64,000 bases of DNA. Source: Meconema thalassinum. Taxonomy: Eukaryota > Arthropoda > Insecta > Orthoptera > Tettigoniidae. Positions 1 to 12,772 of the stretch are shown here, piece after piece. The notes under the pieces are model-generated. The model worked only from the letters and a program-made list of their open reading frames with translations, did no database searches and was not told where the DNA came from. The position numbers and the translations under genes were made by a program. Each line of letters begins with the position of its first letter. Position 1 is the first letter of the stretch. The stretch spans positions 1,082,381,788 through 1,082,445,787 of the forward strand of contig OX336389.2 of assembly GCA_946902985.2 (NCBI GenBank). The letters run 5' to 3'.

Positions 1-270
1 GAGAAAATAACTGGCGATGGTAGCAGGATCTGGTGGCTAAATGGATAAGTAAGTCCTCTAGCACCAGGAAGAGTAGAGGAGCTTCAGAGATTCGCTGCGA
101 GATGACGCTAGGTGGGTCAAAGAAGTTATATATCTGAAACAGACTTATGGAGACATAAGAGATTTGCCCATAAAGGAGAAACCAAAAGATCACTGTTGGT
201 GTTTGACAAAGAGAAAGGAAGAAATGAACATGCAAAGAGCAGTAGACATTATATCTCAGGTACCGTGTAT
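1..270. other. Left edge, no identified feature
   Basis: No protein family or repeat was recognised. The minus-strand Gag-like frame ends at 271 and its frame carries further stops beyond that point, so the element is either truncated here or joined to another sequence. A short open stretch on the plus strand (about 112-364) overlaps the end of the Gag-like frame and has no recognisable motif. Confidence 0.4.
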
Positions 271-1821
271 TCAAAGAATACACCAAGCTGGTTGCTCCTC
301 TCTCGAACGGATAATAGTTACATTTCCCTGCGTATGTGCGGGTCTAAATGAATTCTGCATGTAGTTATGCGTAGGTGTATTCGTTTCATGACTAAGTCGA
401 TTGGGTGCTGGTTGAAAAGGATGGGCGTCAAAGTTCAAAGTTTGACTTTGCGCTGAACCAGTGAATTGGGATGGTTGCGGTTCTATGGGTGCGCTGGGTT
501 GGAAATGAGTAGGCATCATCCCTGCGGATTGAGATACGGGTGTCGCCTGAGAGTCTCCCATCTGTGAGGGTAAGTGTCTCTCTCTAGGAAGCGTCTCAAG
601 TCTGTCGAGACGTCTCTCTATAAACTCGAGTCCTGGGATGGGTCTAGCTGTGACTTTGTTACCTAAGTCGTTAAGTTGTAGCTCGATCCTATCGACTTTT
701 CCTTTGAGATTCGTGTCAACTTCGCGTATTGCCGTTCTCAGGTTATAGCTAAGGTCTAACCTCTCGGTTACCGCGACTTCCTCGAATCGTTTCTGTAAGG
801 AATCGATTTTTCCTTCGACTTTCGACACGTTGTCTTGGATCTTTCCAACATCATCTCTGACCTCGGCTACCTTAGCCTCCACTGTGGTCTTGTGTTCGTT
901 GAGGTCACCCCTCAATAACATGAGATCGATTTTATGTTCCTCACGATGAACGTCAACTGTTTCACGCAGCCCTGCTACGGTTTCCGTCAACTCCGTAATA
1001 TTCCTCATATTGGTGTTTAATTCGTCTTTGACCTCTATCATGCCGTCGACGATCGTCTTGACGTTGTTATTCAGAGCATTCGCCGCACCTCTCATCAAAA
1101 TCAATCCAATATTCATGGTTGCCATGTCCTTTTTTACTGTGTCCATAAATCCCTCGACGTGAGTCAATCGAGCCCCAAATTCTTCTCGAGTGTGCTCCAG
1201 GTCGGCTCTCATATCTATCTGGACTCTGTTTATGGTCGTTTAAATTTGAGTTGTGTGCTCCTCCAATCGGGTCTGCACATCCTCCCTAGCTCTATTCATC
1301 TTGTCGGTTAAGCAATCTATACGCTGGTTAGCCTCCTGATGGTGTCGTATGACGTCAACCCTTACAGCCGCTAAACCTGCCGTAAGATCATTCCTAGCTT
1401 CGACTCTATATGCGTCCATGTCGGCCCTGACCTGTGTTAGATCAGTCCTAACATTAATGATCGACTCTGTGACTTGGTCTACATGACCACTTACAATATT
1501 TATAGACTGGGTGTTGACTTCTAAGTCCTGTCTAACATTGTTAATTTCCTGCCTAACTTGGTCCACATGACCACTCACAATATTTATGGATCGAGTATTA
1601 ACCTCTAAGTCCTGTCTTACTTGGTCCACATGACCACTCACATTGTTTGTTGATCGGTTGTTAACCTCTAAGTCTTGTCTAACTTGGTCCACATGACCAC
1701 TCACAGTGTTGACAGCTTGGGTATTCTGACCTAAGTAAGCAGTAATCTGCTGGAGATTGGCATTAACACCTGCCATCATCTCCCCAAACACACGACGAAT
1801 AGTTTCCTCATCCATTGGCAA
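271..1821 (-). pseudogene. Gag-like coiled-coil protein of an LTR retroelement, one in-frame stop
   Basis: Two open stretches (1821-1240 and 1212-271) are in the same frame and separated by one TAA at 1242-1240; the intervening codons are sense and coiled-coil character continues, so this is one frame of about 516 codons. The ATG at 1821 is chosen because the N-terminus starts there and a primer-binding site lies 400 bp upstream. Residues about 40-125 hold four to five copies of a 15-19 residue repeat around the motif VSGHVDQVRQDLEVN. The rest up to about residue 410 is heptad-rich and charged (many D, E, K, R, N, Q), and the last ~100 residues are rich in P, Q and H. No zinc knuckle, protease or reverse transcriptase is visible before the window edge. 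Gag is inferred from the position behind an LTR and a PBS. Coiled-coil Gag proteins are known in insect Ty3/Gypsy-type elements, but I cannot assign a clade. Confidence 0.55.
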
Positions 1822-2220
1822 GAAATATATATGAGAAAGTGAGGGATCAACATCTAATGGAACTTACAGCTATGATTAGTTACTTGGTGGTATAAAGCTT
1901 GTTCCATTTAAATAAATATCACGAGTGCAGCTGGAGTATGCAATTTAAGTGCTTCTACATTTACAAAGACAACGGCGAGCAAAGCAAAGTATTTCATTTA
2001 CTCAGGATGAGGCATCATCAAAGAAAATCCTATCCTTCATTTATCTAACACTAAAGCCTCACCCCATGCACTTCTATCAAACATAAATGCCATGCGGTCA
2101 ATTGATCTGCAGTACGACTTTCTAAGTTCGTCCCAGTCCTGTCAATTTACCATTAATCAACATTAAGATCCTCCTAAATAACATGGAACTGACGGTCACC
2201 ACGTTAACGTCGGCACATGA
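1822..2220 (-). other. Leader between primer-binding site and Gag-like ORF
   Basis: This non-coding stretch lies between the PBS and the first ATG of the Gag-like frame, where the 5' untranslated leader of an LTR element is expected. No gene or repeat was seen in it. Confidence 0.35.
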
Positions 2221-2231
2221 GTTGGGCGCCA
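2221..2231 (-). promoter_or_regulatory. Primer-binding site of the minus-strand LTR element
   Basis: On the minus strand the sequence is TGGCGCCCAAC, a common primer-binding site in retroelements. It begins 5 nt after a CA that would end the 5' LTR (2237 on the plus strand), which is the expected geometry. It ties the Gag-like frame at 1821-271 to the LTR-like block to its right. Confidence 0.6.
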
Positions 2232-2236
2232 TTTTA

Positions 2237-5200
2237 TGAGACCGTCGGTGGAGCTGTCAGGATAGCCAACAACCGCAATGACTTCCCTAACATCTCATCC
2301 ATCGGACATAACTGCCGTGAGGGTCAGGTGAACTTCCTAATAGGCCAAATCGGCACGAGAATTTGTAGTCCACAGGGATCGTGGTACATGGTGACGATGG
2401 TCATAGACTGCCTAAGGAAAGGATCACCTTAAAAACTGGACTGAGAAAATAAACCTCCAGACTTATATAAAACACCGTGAAAATTTATTGTTAAAATTCA
2501 CAAGCCCCTAGCCTAGTTCGGAGGGTTTCGATCGGCTAATCCGCAAGCTAATAAACAATCAAAAATAAAGAGCAGGTCCCTACCTGAGAAGTTACGGAAA
2601 ACCCTCGCGAAAGATCTATCTCACAATAATAAAGCAACAACAGCAACACTAGGAAAATGGTACGACGCAAATCCCTAGGTCAAGTTACAAAATCAAGCTA
2701 ATATCAGAATTTACATTTAACAGGGTAGCAAAACAAATCTAAGTTAGGATGATACCATCTCCACATTTACATTTAACGTTAATTCATGTAGCTAAGTCCT
2801 AGCAGTTAATAACAAAATTTACGTCGATGACGTCCGTAACAGAAAACAATTACATTCCAAGCTAAGTGAACAGCCATGTAAAATAAAACATTTAATTATT
2901 CTTAGGAACTACGTGCTAACAGCACACAATAGGGTAACATGTAGGATTCATACACTTTTACATCATACATAATTAATAAGAGACAACAGTTTTATTAAAA
3001 TGCCTGCCTGCACCTTGGTTTACTCTTTGTAAGCCATAGTCATCTAATGTGTGTGGTTACGGTGACGACTGCGTAGTAAAGATTACGTCTAACATCGCAT
3101 GGCCTGCGCTCCACAAGCTACGAACTCAAGGTTCGAGCAAGCTTCAGGTCGCTACAAAGTGTCAGCTGTTCTAAGTCATTTCCTCAAAAGGAAATACCTT
3201 CATTAGCACGGCCATGTCAGCAAGTTCCAAATGCAAAAGAACAAAGTTAGATAGAAAGAATTCGTTAGTTAGCTTTTGTTTTACCAAAATTATGCGTTTT
3301 ATTATTAAGATGTCGGTTTAGGTTTATCGTTGGTTTATGGCGAATAATACTGACAATAGCCTGGGCACGGAGTATCTCCACTGAGATCAATCTCCACCAA
3401 AAAGCCTCGACTCAAAAGTCGGAATATAATCAACGAGCAATAACAATTCGGACACACAATAACACAAGTTACCAGCGGCGCAAAGCTCGCGTTCAATAAC
3501 TCTGGGATGGGCCTGCACACTCAGTCACCCTCCATAACGTCTGGTCAACGGGAACAATCCCGGACAAGGTACACACAATTACCTTCATACAATAAATATC
3601 TCTTATAACAGGGCAGCCTAAAACGTACTATAGAAACCTGACATAACTGTACACGTCAAACGACGGTACACGCACCAGTGCGTTTAACTAATAAAAAACA
3701 ATCTATAAAAACATGTGATCAGATACAAGGTTGCACACTGGGTTCCATGAGCTAAATTGCAATGAAAGGAAGAGCGAATACAACAAGCATGCTGTCCTTC
3801 GTCAAAGTAATTCTGTCTCATAATACAAGCGTGCTCTCAATGGCACCGGGTCACAAACCAGTTTGTGTCGCTGCGGGCTACAACATTCCTGCGCGGTCTG
3901 ACACAACACAATCTAACTATCAAGGCCGGCGATTTAAGCAAAATAAAAACTGTACAACTAGCCTCATCATAAAACCTTTACCATAGGTTATAAACCTCGA
4001 AGAATACGTGTATAAAAACACGCTATAAATCTGAATACAATAATATAATTCCGTCTTTCAAACCAAAGACATCTAAATGGTAGCAATGCCACATTGCTGG
4101 AGCTCTTTGCTCTCAAAGATATAATACTTCAGTAGTTGCTTGTACAACATCAAATAAATACGTGTCCTCACATGACACTAACAAAATAATAATTGTGACG
4201 CAGATTCCACACTCTGGATCTGCTTAATGATACGTTGGGAACTGGGTTCGATGCTGGACAACGAACCATCCCTTTTACTTGTAAGGTCCACACTTGACCT
4301 GATGGCTTCTGAGCAACATCTCAAATGAAATATAATGCAGTTACAAAACTGGTAATTACAGTCGATTACCTAAATGATACGACTGCTCTAACGAAGTCAG
4401 AGGTGTAACAAAGACTGGTTGCAAAAATTGCAGTTAAAGAAATATAACCATGGCATCTGATTGCCATAACTAAAGTCAGCAAAGACTTGAAAAAACACCC
4501 CAAATAGGGTTAAACAAAGTAGCCTCAAATGACTACGGTCACGTTTAGCAAAAGATAGGCATTGACGTTCTACGACGTCCATCAAACTGAACCAGGGTTG
4601 ACCAAAATGTCTGACCCAAGGGTGTCTCACTCTAACTGAAATAAATGACATCTAATTAGACTAGTTACATTCCCTACCTATAAAAATGGCTGTCACTAAG
4701 TTCGGTTGGTTCACAAACTACATTTAACCTACTATACCACCAGAAACTAGAACGAGAAAGGGTGTACCAAAAACTCACGAAATGGAGGAGCTCTCACTCA
4801 GCCCTCTGTTCAACGACAAGGGTTGTACAAATTCACCCCTGGCTTTCCGGAACGGCATCATCCTCATCAGGATTCCCATCTGGACTCTCCCAAAGACCAG
4901 GGTTCGATCTGACCCTGTCGATAACTTCGTGGATGTACTGGACTTGCCTGGGAATGGCATCCTGGTTTCCTTCCTCCTCGTTCGCTGTTCTGGAAGCTCC
5001 ACCATCATGCTGGTTCCAATAGATACATCACCCTCATACCATGATGGTACTAGCCCATGATGTCGTTCTCAACCATGGTGTAGAATAATCTGATCACGTG
5101 GGTGGTGGAATAAATCGTGTAGTAGTTCATTCTTTCACTTCAAAAATCACAATGTTCGTAGTAAATGTTACAGGCTTTAATTGCAATTGATAACACTGCC

Positions 5201-6040
5201 TTTACTTCGCAGATATCGAATAATACGTGAGCAAGCACTGTTCTGTGGTTCTTCACGTGTACTGACGCCACTTTTACATCACGTAGCATCCGTGAAATGT
5301 GCGTCGTTTTGTAATTGAAAAATTCACTGTGGCAATTCAAATATACGGTACTTTCATAATCACACTTATTTAAAGTAGTTATAACACGTTTACCTCTATA
5401 TTTTTCACCAGGCTCTCGGCCCTCCACAAACACGTGGGTACAAAAATGTGGTGTTACGGTAATGTTAGAATATTCACTATACTTGCCAATTATATCACAA
5501 TATGTTTCTTATTGTTCACTGTGCATAAATAACAGTGATTTGTAGAATATTCGTGCACGATGGCACCCGATGATAACTTCTACGCTAAACAGCGGATATT
5601 TTTCCACGTCTGACACGACGGCTATAACTTCACGCCTTCACAAGGCGGATTTTCCAGATGTAGTGCAAATAATTCACTATATAATTCATACTTATCACTC
5701 GTATCGTAACGTATTCGTGCTCGATGGCAACAGATAACAATTTCCTCGCTAAACAGCGGATATTTTCTACGTCTAACAAGACGGATGTAACTTCACGCCT
5801 ACACGGGGCGGATTCTCCAGACGTAGTGCAAGGCACAGGGTTACTCGAGGAAGTAGGTCGTCAAACCAAAGTCGTTGAGCGACTACTTACTTTCCCGTTT
5901 GCGTATCTGCAAGGGTATTACCTTACCTTAAGCGAAAATAACTTTCTCCAAAATGTTTTAATAATGCTGAATGACGAAATGGAATATTCTGAGTCTCGTG
6001 GAAAGATAAAATTAATTAATAAGACCTCAGATAAATAATT
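2237..6040 (-). repeat. Long LTR-like block, copy 1 (5' LTR of the Gag-bearing element)
   Basis: The plus-strand left border is TG at 2237, next to the PBS. The block is collinear with 6904-10530 over its whole length at roughly two-thirds identity by eye. Matching landmarks include the segment after CCTAGTTCGGAGGGTTT (2515 versus 7170), the segment around GTTTAGGTTTATCGTTGGTT (3313 versus 7951) and the ACAAGTTCGGTTAA-like segment (4700 versus 9340). The outer border is uncertain and set where similarity fades. If it is an LTR, about 3.8 kb is unusually long. Short reading frames inside (for example 4775-5060) have no recognisable product. Confidence 0.45.
5548..5831. repeat. Tandem duplication of about 120 bp inside the LTR-like block
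   Basis: Two similar segments start at 5548 and 5712 (period about 164 bp). Both begin TATTCGTGC, contain CGCTAAACAGCGGATATTTT and end near CCAGA(T/C)GTAGTGCAA. Confidence 0.6.
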
Positions 6041-6880
6041 AGCAGACTTCACCAAAGTCAAAAGTGCGACTCTCCGCTACTTCAAAGAGTATAGCATGAG
6101 CTCTCAGCTCCACGTGGCTTTCTCGGTGTGTTCAAAGGTACCACATCCCATCATGAATGTGCTGTTATAAAATATATCACATGAACCTTAGCTCAGCGGG
6201 TTCAATACACGTTACACAACATAATAATGACAAAATACAAGCACACAGGAAATACGATTTCTTTCGCGCCCATGACAGTAAGATGCCCGTGAATTCGGAA
6301 ATCAATGTCGCAAACGAACAAAATACCAATTATTATGACTTCAAAGAGTATACAATATAAGAACAATTTTGCCTACCGATATTAACACATTCTTGCGTAA
6401 TCTAACAACACAAGATTCCAGACAATAATGCTGTGATATAAAGATTGCTACTCGTTCCTTGACATGGCCAGTTGTGAAATCACTGCCTGTATGACTTGGC
6501 CCATTTTGATGCACGACCAAGAATTCAGTGCTCTGTAACATGAAGACATGGACGATTTTGAAGCATATTCTTGTTTCACCTGATACTGCTATACTTCTTC
6601 TTCAAATTGATAACCTTCACTCATTTTTGTACAATTTGTGACTTGGCCGGTTTTGATACTATATGCCTCATATGTAGAAATGTAGCTGTATGCTTTGAAT
6701 TCTCGTGAGTGTATGATCATGCCACACCATCGGCATCCTGAAGATGATTTTCTATGGCATCCCACGAGGCGAATTCCGGGGCTGTAGTAAACAAGTAGTT
6801 CCGTGAACAACTACATAGCCTATTATCATATATATAGGCCTACTACTTATGTTGATTGCGTCTATCAATATACTGAGCCC
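6041..6880. other. Spacer between the two LTR-like blocks
   Basis: No gene was recognised. Two short segments sharing CTTCAAAGAGTATA occur at about 6082 and 6340. The rest is AT-rich and unassigned. Confidence 0.3.
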
Positions 6881-6939
6881 GTCATTTCGGTTAGTGACGA
6901 CCCTGACGACCCGTCAGGGTCGTCACTAACCGAAATGAC
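6881..6939. repeat. Perfect 28-bp palindrome with 3-nt loop
   Basis: The left arm 6881-6908 is the exact reverse complement of 6912-6939; the loop is ACC. The right arm is part of the LTR-like block that starts at 6904, while the left arm extends outside it. Confidence 0.85.
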
Positions 6940-9900
6940 TTCCCGGACAACTCACCGTCCGGAAACATAAGCCAAAGAGGATTGGATGTACTTCTTATAG
7001 GTCAGTGCGCACGAGGCGCAAGATCACGGGGCGATCTGGGCAGACATGGTATGTGTCAATAATAACCCAATAAGTACACCGCAGAAGCACTTAAACTACA
7101 AAATAATGACATCCAGACTTATGTAAACTTGTGTAAAATTTATTAAAAGAATAACAAACACCTATCCTAGTTCGGAGGGTTTGTTTCGGGCTATTCCCGC
7201 AAGCTAATAAAAAAGGGCCAAGAATCTTACACTGATTGAAGCTTAAAACTCTCGCGAAGGATCTATTACACAAAGAAACCAACAACAACAATAAAGCTAG
7301 GATAGTGGCACGAAAAGTAGACCCTACACAAACGAAATGGGTTACTATGAAAAGCAGAAGCTAAGTTAACAATAAACAAATGAGATTTATGATGGTACCA
7401 CTCCCGAAATTACAGTTACGATTTACTGAATCTAGCTAAGTCCTAACATTATAACATGCATTTACGGTGAATGACTACCGTAAGAACAAACATTACACAA
7501 AGAGCTACATGACAACCAGCAAACAAAAATGCTTAAATACACTCCTTAAAACTAAGGGTACAATTGGTTAACATGTAGTATTAACACTTTAAGAAATAAA
7601 TAAAACACAGCATTCACATGATCTCTTATTAAACCCTAACTGCACGTTTGAATACTCTTTGTATCCAATGGTCATCTAATTGTGTCATTTATGGTGGCAA
7701 CTGCGTGATAAAAATCACGACTTAGGTCGCATGAGCATCGTGCGCCACCAGGTATGAACTACTGGTTCGTACGCTGTTCTGTCGTCTCAAAGTAGTGAAC
7801 AATGTCTAAAGTCATTTCCAAATGGAAATGGGAAAAATCCAAAAGGAATCAAGCAGCTGGCACAACGTTGAGAAATCAAGTTTAAGTTCACTGTCATGGT
7901 TATTTAGCATTTGTTTCTAATAATTATGCATTTATTATTATTAGTAGCGTAGTTTAGGTTTGTCGTTGGTTTATGACGATTGGCTGATGATTCCAGGACA
8001 CCTAGGCTAAACAAAGTGAAGTCTTCTGTAAGATCAATCACTTGCAAAAACATCGACTCAATAGTCGGCACAATAACACGAGTTGACAAGACTCGGCTGT
8101 GAAATAACTGACAGGGGCGCACAGCTCTCCTGATGTAGTTTCGAGCTAGTCCCGGAATGAATGGTCGCAGAATGAACTCTGTACGACAGTGCATTCCATG
8201 CACTTAAAATATAACACCAATAGCCTCAAACAGGGTGTCTTCATCACCAATAAATAATAGACAACATCAAGCTTCCTATAAAAATTACACACTCTCAACT
8301 GGTGTCAGTATAAAGAAGCTCTCCAATAACGATCGAAACAGGTAACATGCTCGTCTACATGACGTCAGCAAAAACATCTGATTCCTACAACTTGGTCGCT
8401 GGCCTTGACCCAAATAATGAATCAATTCTCCAAACGGTAAATACGATGCACTAGCATCAGTCTAAAAGTAACAAAGTCGTCTCACAAATAGAGCGTAGTG
8501 TACTGTAGGTAATTGAAACCCGTTGTCACTGGTGCTTGACAAAGCACGTTAGCTTCATAGTTGCGTCCGGCAACAGATAACACATTTTGCAGGCTAGAAT
8601 TCACTCAATAAAGTTCCTATAGTGAATCATGCTGGCTCAAACATAATAACTTATAAGAAATAAACACTCGAAGAAAATGCATCACGTAAAAATACGGTGT
8701 AAAATGATAAGTCATTTCTTAAAATTCCAAGTAGCGCTTTCACAAAGATATCCCACTCTCTCTGGAGTGCTCTGAGTTGGCAAAGAGATGTCACTCGACT
8801 AATATTTACATTTCTTAAATACAAAACTTTGCGTGTTCTAGACTGCGCACAAATAAAATATAACAATGACGACAATCTTACAACTCCTAAGATGTCTAAA
8901 TTGATACGGAGTGTATCAGGGTTCGATGCTCTTCAAGCATATTTAAAAATAATCCCTGTACGTTCTTTCTTGAACTGAATGTGCCTTCAGAGCTTCACAT
9001 TGACTGTAAATAACACAAATTCACATAAATGTGCTGACGCCAGTCGGTCATCAAACGATACGGCCTTCTTAAGCAAGCAGTTGCGTACCTTGGAAGTGAC
9101 TTGGAAAGGCTTACAGCAAAAAATAAACCAAACAACGGCTGTCCATCCTTCCTAAAAATCTAACCCATACTAAGGGTTGACCAAGACAGATCAAAATGAC
9201 ATGTGGTCGTGTCTAGCAAGTTGTTAGGACATAGCGTCCTACTGACATATAACAGAATGCACCAAACAGTGACTAAATCACACTGAAAAAGAAAATTAGC
9301 AAAATGCTAACTAGAAATCCTACGTAAGCTCGTTATCACAAGTTCGGTTAACTATTCTACATTCTATCTACCACAGAAAAAACCGCACAAATGAGAAGAT
9401 GCAGACTTACAGTTCAATTCGCCTGATCTCAATTTCATCGTAATTAAGGGGTTACAATGACCTGGACGGTTCCAATGGTGTTTCCAAACCAGGCTTCCTG
9501 GAACAAGCCTCCTCCGTTCCAGTCTCTTAGTGCGTCCACGTGTCTGGCACACATACAACATCTCCTCCCTGTGGTCAGCTTTCGGGTTGTTGGGAGTCCT
9601 AGCTCCATGTCCCTCGTGGTTGTAAGGTCCTCCTCCTGCCATGACGAAGTTTCCTCTTCTTCAGGTATTCCCCTCACACAGTAGAAGTCCACTCTATGTC
9701 ACTTATGGACAGTACTTGTGGAAAGATACACATGTGGCTCATGTCGTGATTACACATCTTATTAGAGATTGCACACGTGATTTCACAGAGTTTAAAATTA
9801 TCGAGTCGTGGCAATTGATCAGAAATCTCACTGATTTTACACAATAATATTGCAGACTTATTATCAAAAAGGCCTTCACTGTCTGCGTTCACAGATGCTA

Positions 9901-10530
9901 TGTAACACACGCGGTGTAATGCTCACAGATTTTACGATAGCAAATATCGCTCTGGATCGTGATAATTCTGTGTCAAAATTGATTACACTTAGAATTGTAA
10001 TACACTTTAGAACTGTGGTGCGCCTTTTTACACACGACGATCGTTGGTTACTAATTATTTCACAATATTTCACGACCCTCGTGGACTTCAATTTTGCATT
10101 GGCCCTCATGTCGAAATGTGGTGTTCCACGTCACCAAAAAATGATATCGGAAATCTATCACAATTTTCCACAATTTTCACAATGGACTTACAAATTGCCA
10201 ATACTGTTTGTTTCACTATCACTTCACAAATATCGTGACAAATTATACTCGATGGTTGTAGATTTTCATCACCACATGGGTGGACTTGTAAGTTCTTCGT
10301 CCCACGGACGGTCTACTCAGCACGTCTTACTTGTACGGCTACAAAATTGGTTGTCAGCGAGCATAGGCTCGCCCTGCTGTGTCCAAGCGGATACTTGAGT
10401 CGTTGACAGTCTATTGAATTCCTTCCGCCTATCTGCGGCGTAAATTACCTTTAACAAGAATAAATTAAGAAACATTATAATGTTTATCCGATGCTGAATG
10501 ACAATGTGGAGAGTTCTGAGACTTTTACAA
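6904..10530 (-). repeat. Long LTR-like block, copy 2 (diverged, possibly solo)
   Basis: Collinear with 2237-6040 throughout but strongly diverged. The left border candidate is TG at 6904, matching the TG at 2237 of copy 1. There is no TGGCGCCC primer-binding site next to it, so the internal part of its element seems lost. The right border is approximate. Open stretches on the minus strand at 9364-9692 and on the plus strand at 9850-10398 show no known motif and are not called as genes. Confidence 0.45.
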
Positions 10531-10699
10531 TCAAGAAGTAGAATAATGGGTGCTCAGAAAATTGTTTAGGGTGAGTGTCCAGAGTCCAGAGTCCCGTGAC
10601 ATGCAGCGCTGCTTCCAGGGCGCGTTCAATGATCAAGCATGGCATGTGCATAAACATTTGTAGAAATATCACCGAGCAATGAGCTCAGGCGGGCTCAAC

Positions 10700-11755
10700 A
10701 CAAACTTTCAGTTTGATTGCTGCAATAGATTCGGAGATACTGAGAACCGTCTAAATATTTCGGATGGTTGCCATATTGGATTTTTATATGTATGCCTTAA
10801 GTTATGTACTATTGCACGAATATTATTGTGTAGGTGTTTTATTCAAACTTCAATCGCATGATTAGGACACAATAAATATATCGAGATTTTTAAGTTTCTC
10901 ACAGCCGCCATCTTGTGGTTATGGAAATACTTTAAATGAATTAGATGCCAGTGAATTTATAAGCATATAGCGTACCAGGTTTCACTGCGCTCGGATGATT
11001 AAATCGCGAGAAACGTTCATTTGAATATTTAAATTTCGCTTCGACGCCATGTTGGATTTGTGCTCACCAGGTCATTATCGTCCCATAGGTGAACTTATGA
11101 CTGGCTATAGCCTCTATACACATACAAACTTTCAGTTTGATTTTGTCATAGATTAATACATATTGAGAACCGTATAAATATTTTTGATGGTCGCCATATT
11201 GGATTTTAATATATGTAGGCCATAGAGTTATATACTATTAGATGAGGATTATTGTGTAAGCTCAGTATTCAAACGTTGATTTTGATCGCATGATTAGAAC
11301 ACAAGAAACAAAAACTTAATGTTATAATTTCGCACAGCCACCATCTTGAAGTTATGTAAACAATTGAACTAAATTAGATGTCAGTAGATTGCTATTTGTA
11401 TATTAATTATCTGTACCAAGTTTCACTGCGTTCGGATGGTTAAATCGCGAGAAAAGTATATTTAAATGTTTCAACTTCGCTTGACCGCCATGTTCGTTTT
11501 GTAGTTAATAGGTTCATGAAAGTCACACATGTGAACGTTTAGTAGTGCCCTTTATCACCGTACAAAATTTCAGGGTGATATGGTAATAGTTTCCGAGATA
11601 TAGAATGCCGGTGAAATATTTCGCACAACCGCCATGTTGGATTGGTGAGACATAATAAAATTTGAAGGGCACGGTCGGGGTCGATAAAATTAGTACTATG
11701 ACCTTACCGAGTTTCACTGAAATCGCTCCAGCCTTTTAGAAGTTATTAGGGACAC
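10700..11755. repeat. Tandem repeat of about 425 bp, two and a half copies
   Basis: Copies start near 10701, 11125 and 11563 with CAAACTTTCAG or CAAAATTTCAG. Each full copy contains GCCATATTGGATTTT, a CACAGCC(G/A)CCATCTTG segment, TTTCACTGCG(C/T)TCGGATG and TTCGCTT. The third copy is shortened and ends in an (AC)n run at about 11754-11785. It looks like part of an old transposable element rather than a gene. Confidence 0.65.
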
Positions 11756-11785
11756 ACACACACACGGACGCACGCACACACACGT

Positions 11786-12061
11786 ACAAAAGGTGATCTC
11801 ATAAAGGCGGCCATGCACGTACCGCCAAGCCTGTCAGTTATGCATGAACAGTCCACAAGAAATCGGCGGCCGGAACGTGACTGGGATCCGGCTGGCCTGT
11901 CAGATCCGACTGAACAGGTGGCCGGTGATCGAACGGAAACTCAATCGTCCAACCGGTTGGCCCGAAGAGAGTACAGGCAAGCCGGTACGTGAGTGGGGTG
12001 AGGCGCCAGGCCACCTGAAGCCTGTCCACGTGGTGAGCTTTGTTTATTTGTATGCTTTTTA
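11786..12061. other. GC-richer unassigned stretch
   Basis: More GC-rich than its surroundings, with overlapping short open frames on both strands and no recognisable product. A related 15-bp segment around GCCGGTACGTG recurs near 15533. Confidence 0.25.
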
Positions 12062-12072
12062 TATCAATAAAT

Positions 12073-12394
12073 ACCGACAGTAGTGGCTACGCTGGCTAAA
12101 GCGCAGTGTTAGGTCAAGGGGCCAAGCTCTCTGCTGACTCGGTAGACGCGTGGGTTCGAGCCCCACCGTCGGCCGTCCTTAAAATGGTTTTCCGTGGCTT
12201 CCCTTTTTCAACACCAGGCAAATGCTGGGACGGCACCTTCTGACAGGCCACGGCCGCTTCCTTCCACATCCTTCTCCACTTTCATACACCTTAATCAATT
12301 CCATCTCTCATCCCGACGCGCAGGTCGCCCACGGGCGTCGAATAGAAAGACCTGCACAAGGTCTCTGAGGAGACCACACGAAAAAAAAAAAACG
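12073..12394 (+). mobile_element. tRNA-derived SINE, family B, copy 1
   Basis: A tRNA-like head (A-box-like GGCTAAAGCGCAG region, B box GGGTTCGAGCCCC near 12151) is followed by a body with CCAGGCAAATGCTGGGA and GGCCACGGCCGCTTCCTTCC and a poly-A tail at about 12381-12392. An 11-bp target duplication TATCAATAAAT lies at 12062-12072 and 12395-12405. A second copy sits at 37936-38244. Confidence 0.85.
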
Positions 12395-12559
12395 TATCAA
12401 TAAATTTGTAGGTTAGATTGGATTAACGCACTATTAGTTCCAACGTTCGTCACGGGTTGCGGTGGCATCTAGTAGCCAAGCTTGCGGTTAGGTGTCGTTG
12501 ACGGTAGCATTTGGTAGCAAAAGTAGGAACTACTAGAAATTGCAGTCCTTACATGAATT

Positions 12560-12772
12560 ACAGAAGGCACACGATAATACAGCTATCGCAATTAACACCG
12601 GTTATCATTATGGTGTTTGAAACCATTTTCATTGTTGCCTTAGTAAACGAAAGTTTGATGCTTTTCAGTTGGTCAACACGATTGTTATCAGACAAATTCT
12701 ACACCACCCAACTACACGGGGCTCATAACTAACATGTTTCAAGCCCCTTCGATGAATTAACAACAACAAATA
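12560..12772 (+). mobile_element. SINE 3' fragment with shared 3' module
   Basis: Ends in the module seen in five other places: a segment complementary to GAGCCCCGTGTAGTTGGGTG followed by CAAGCCCCTTCGATGAATTA and an (AAC)n tail at about 12760-12772. The 5' part also contains the CACCGGTTATCA-like segment. The head is missing or too diverged to see. Confidence 0.55.

Noticed and set aside
9364..9692. Minus-strand gene of about 80-90 codons
   Set aside because: Lies in the LTR-like block; the matching region of copy 1 (4775-5060) does not preserve the same protein.
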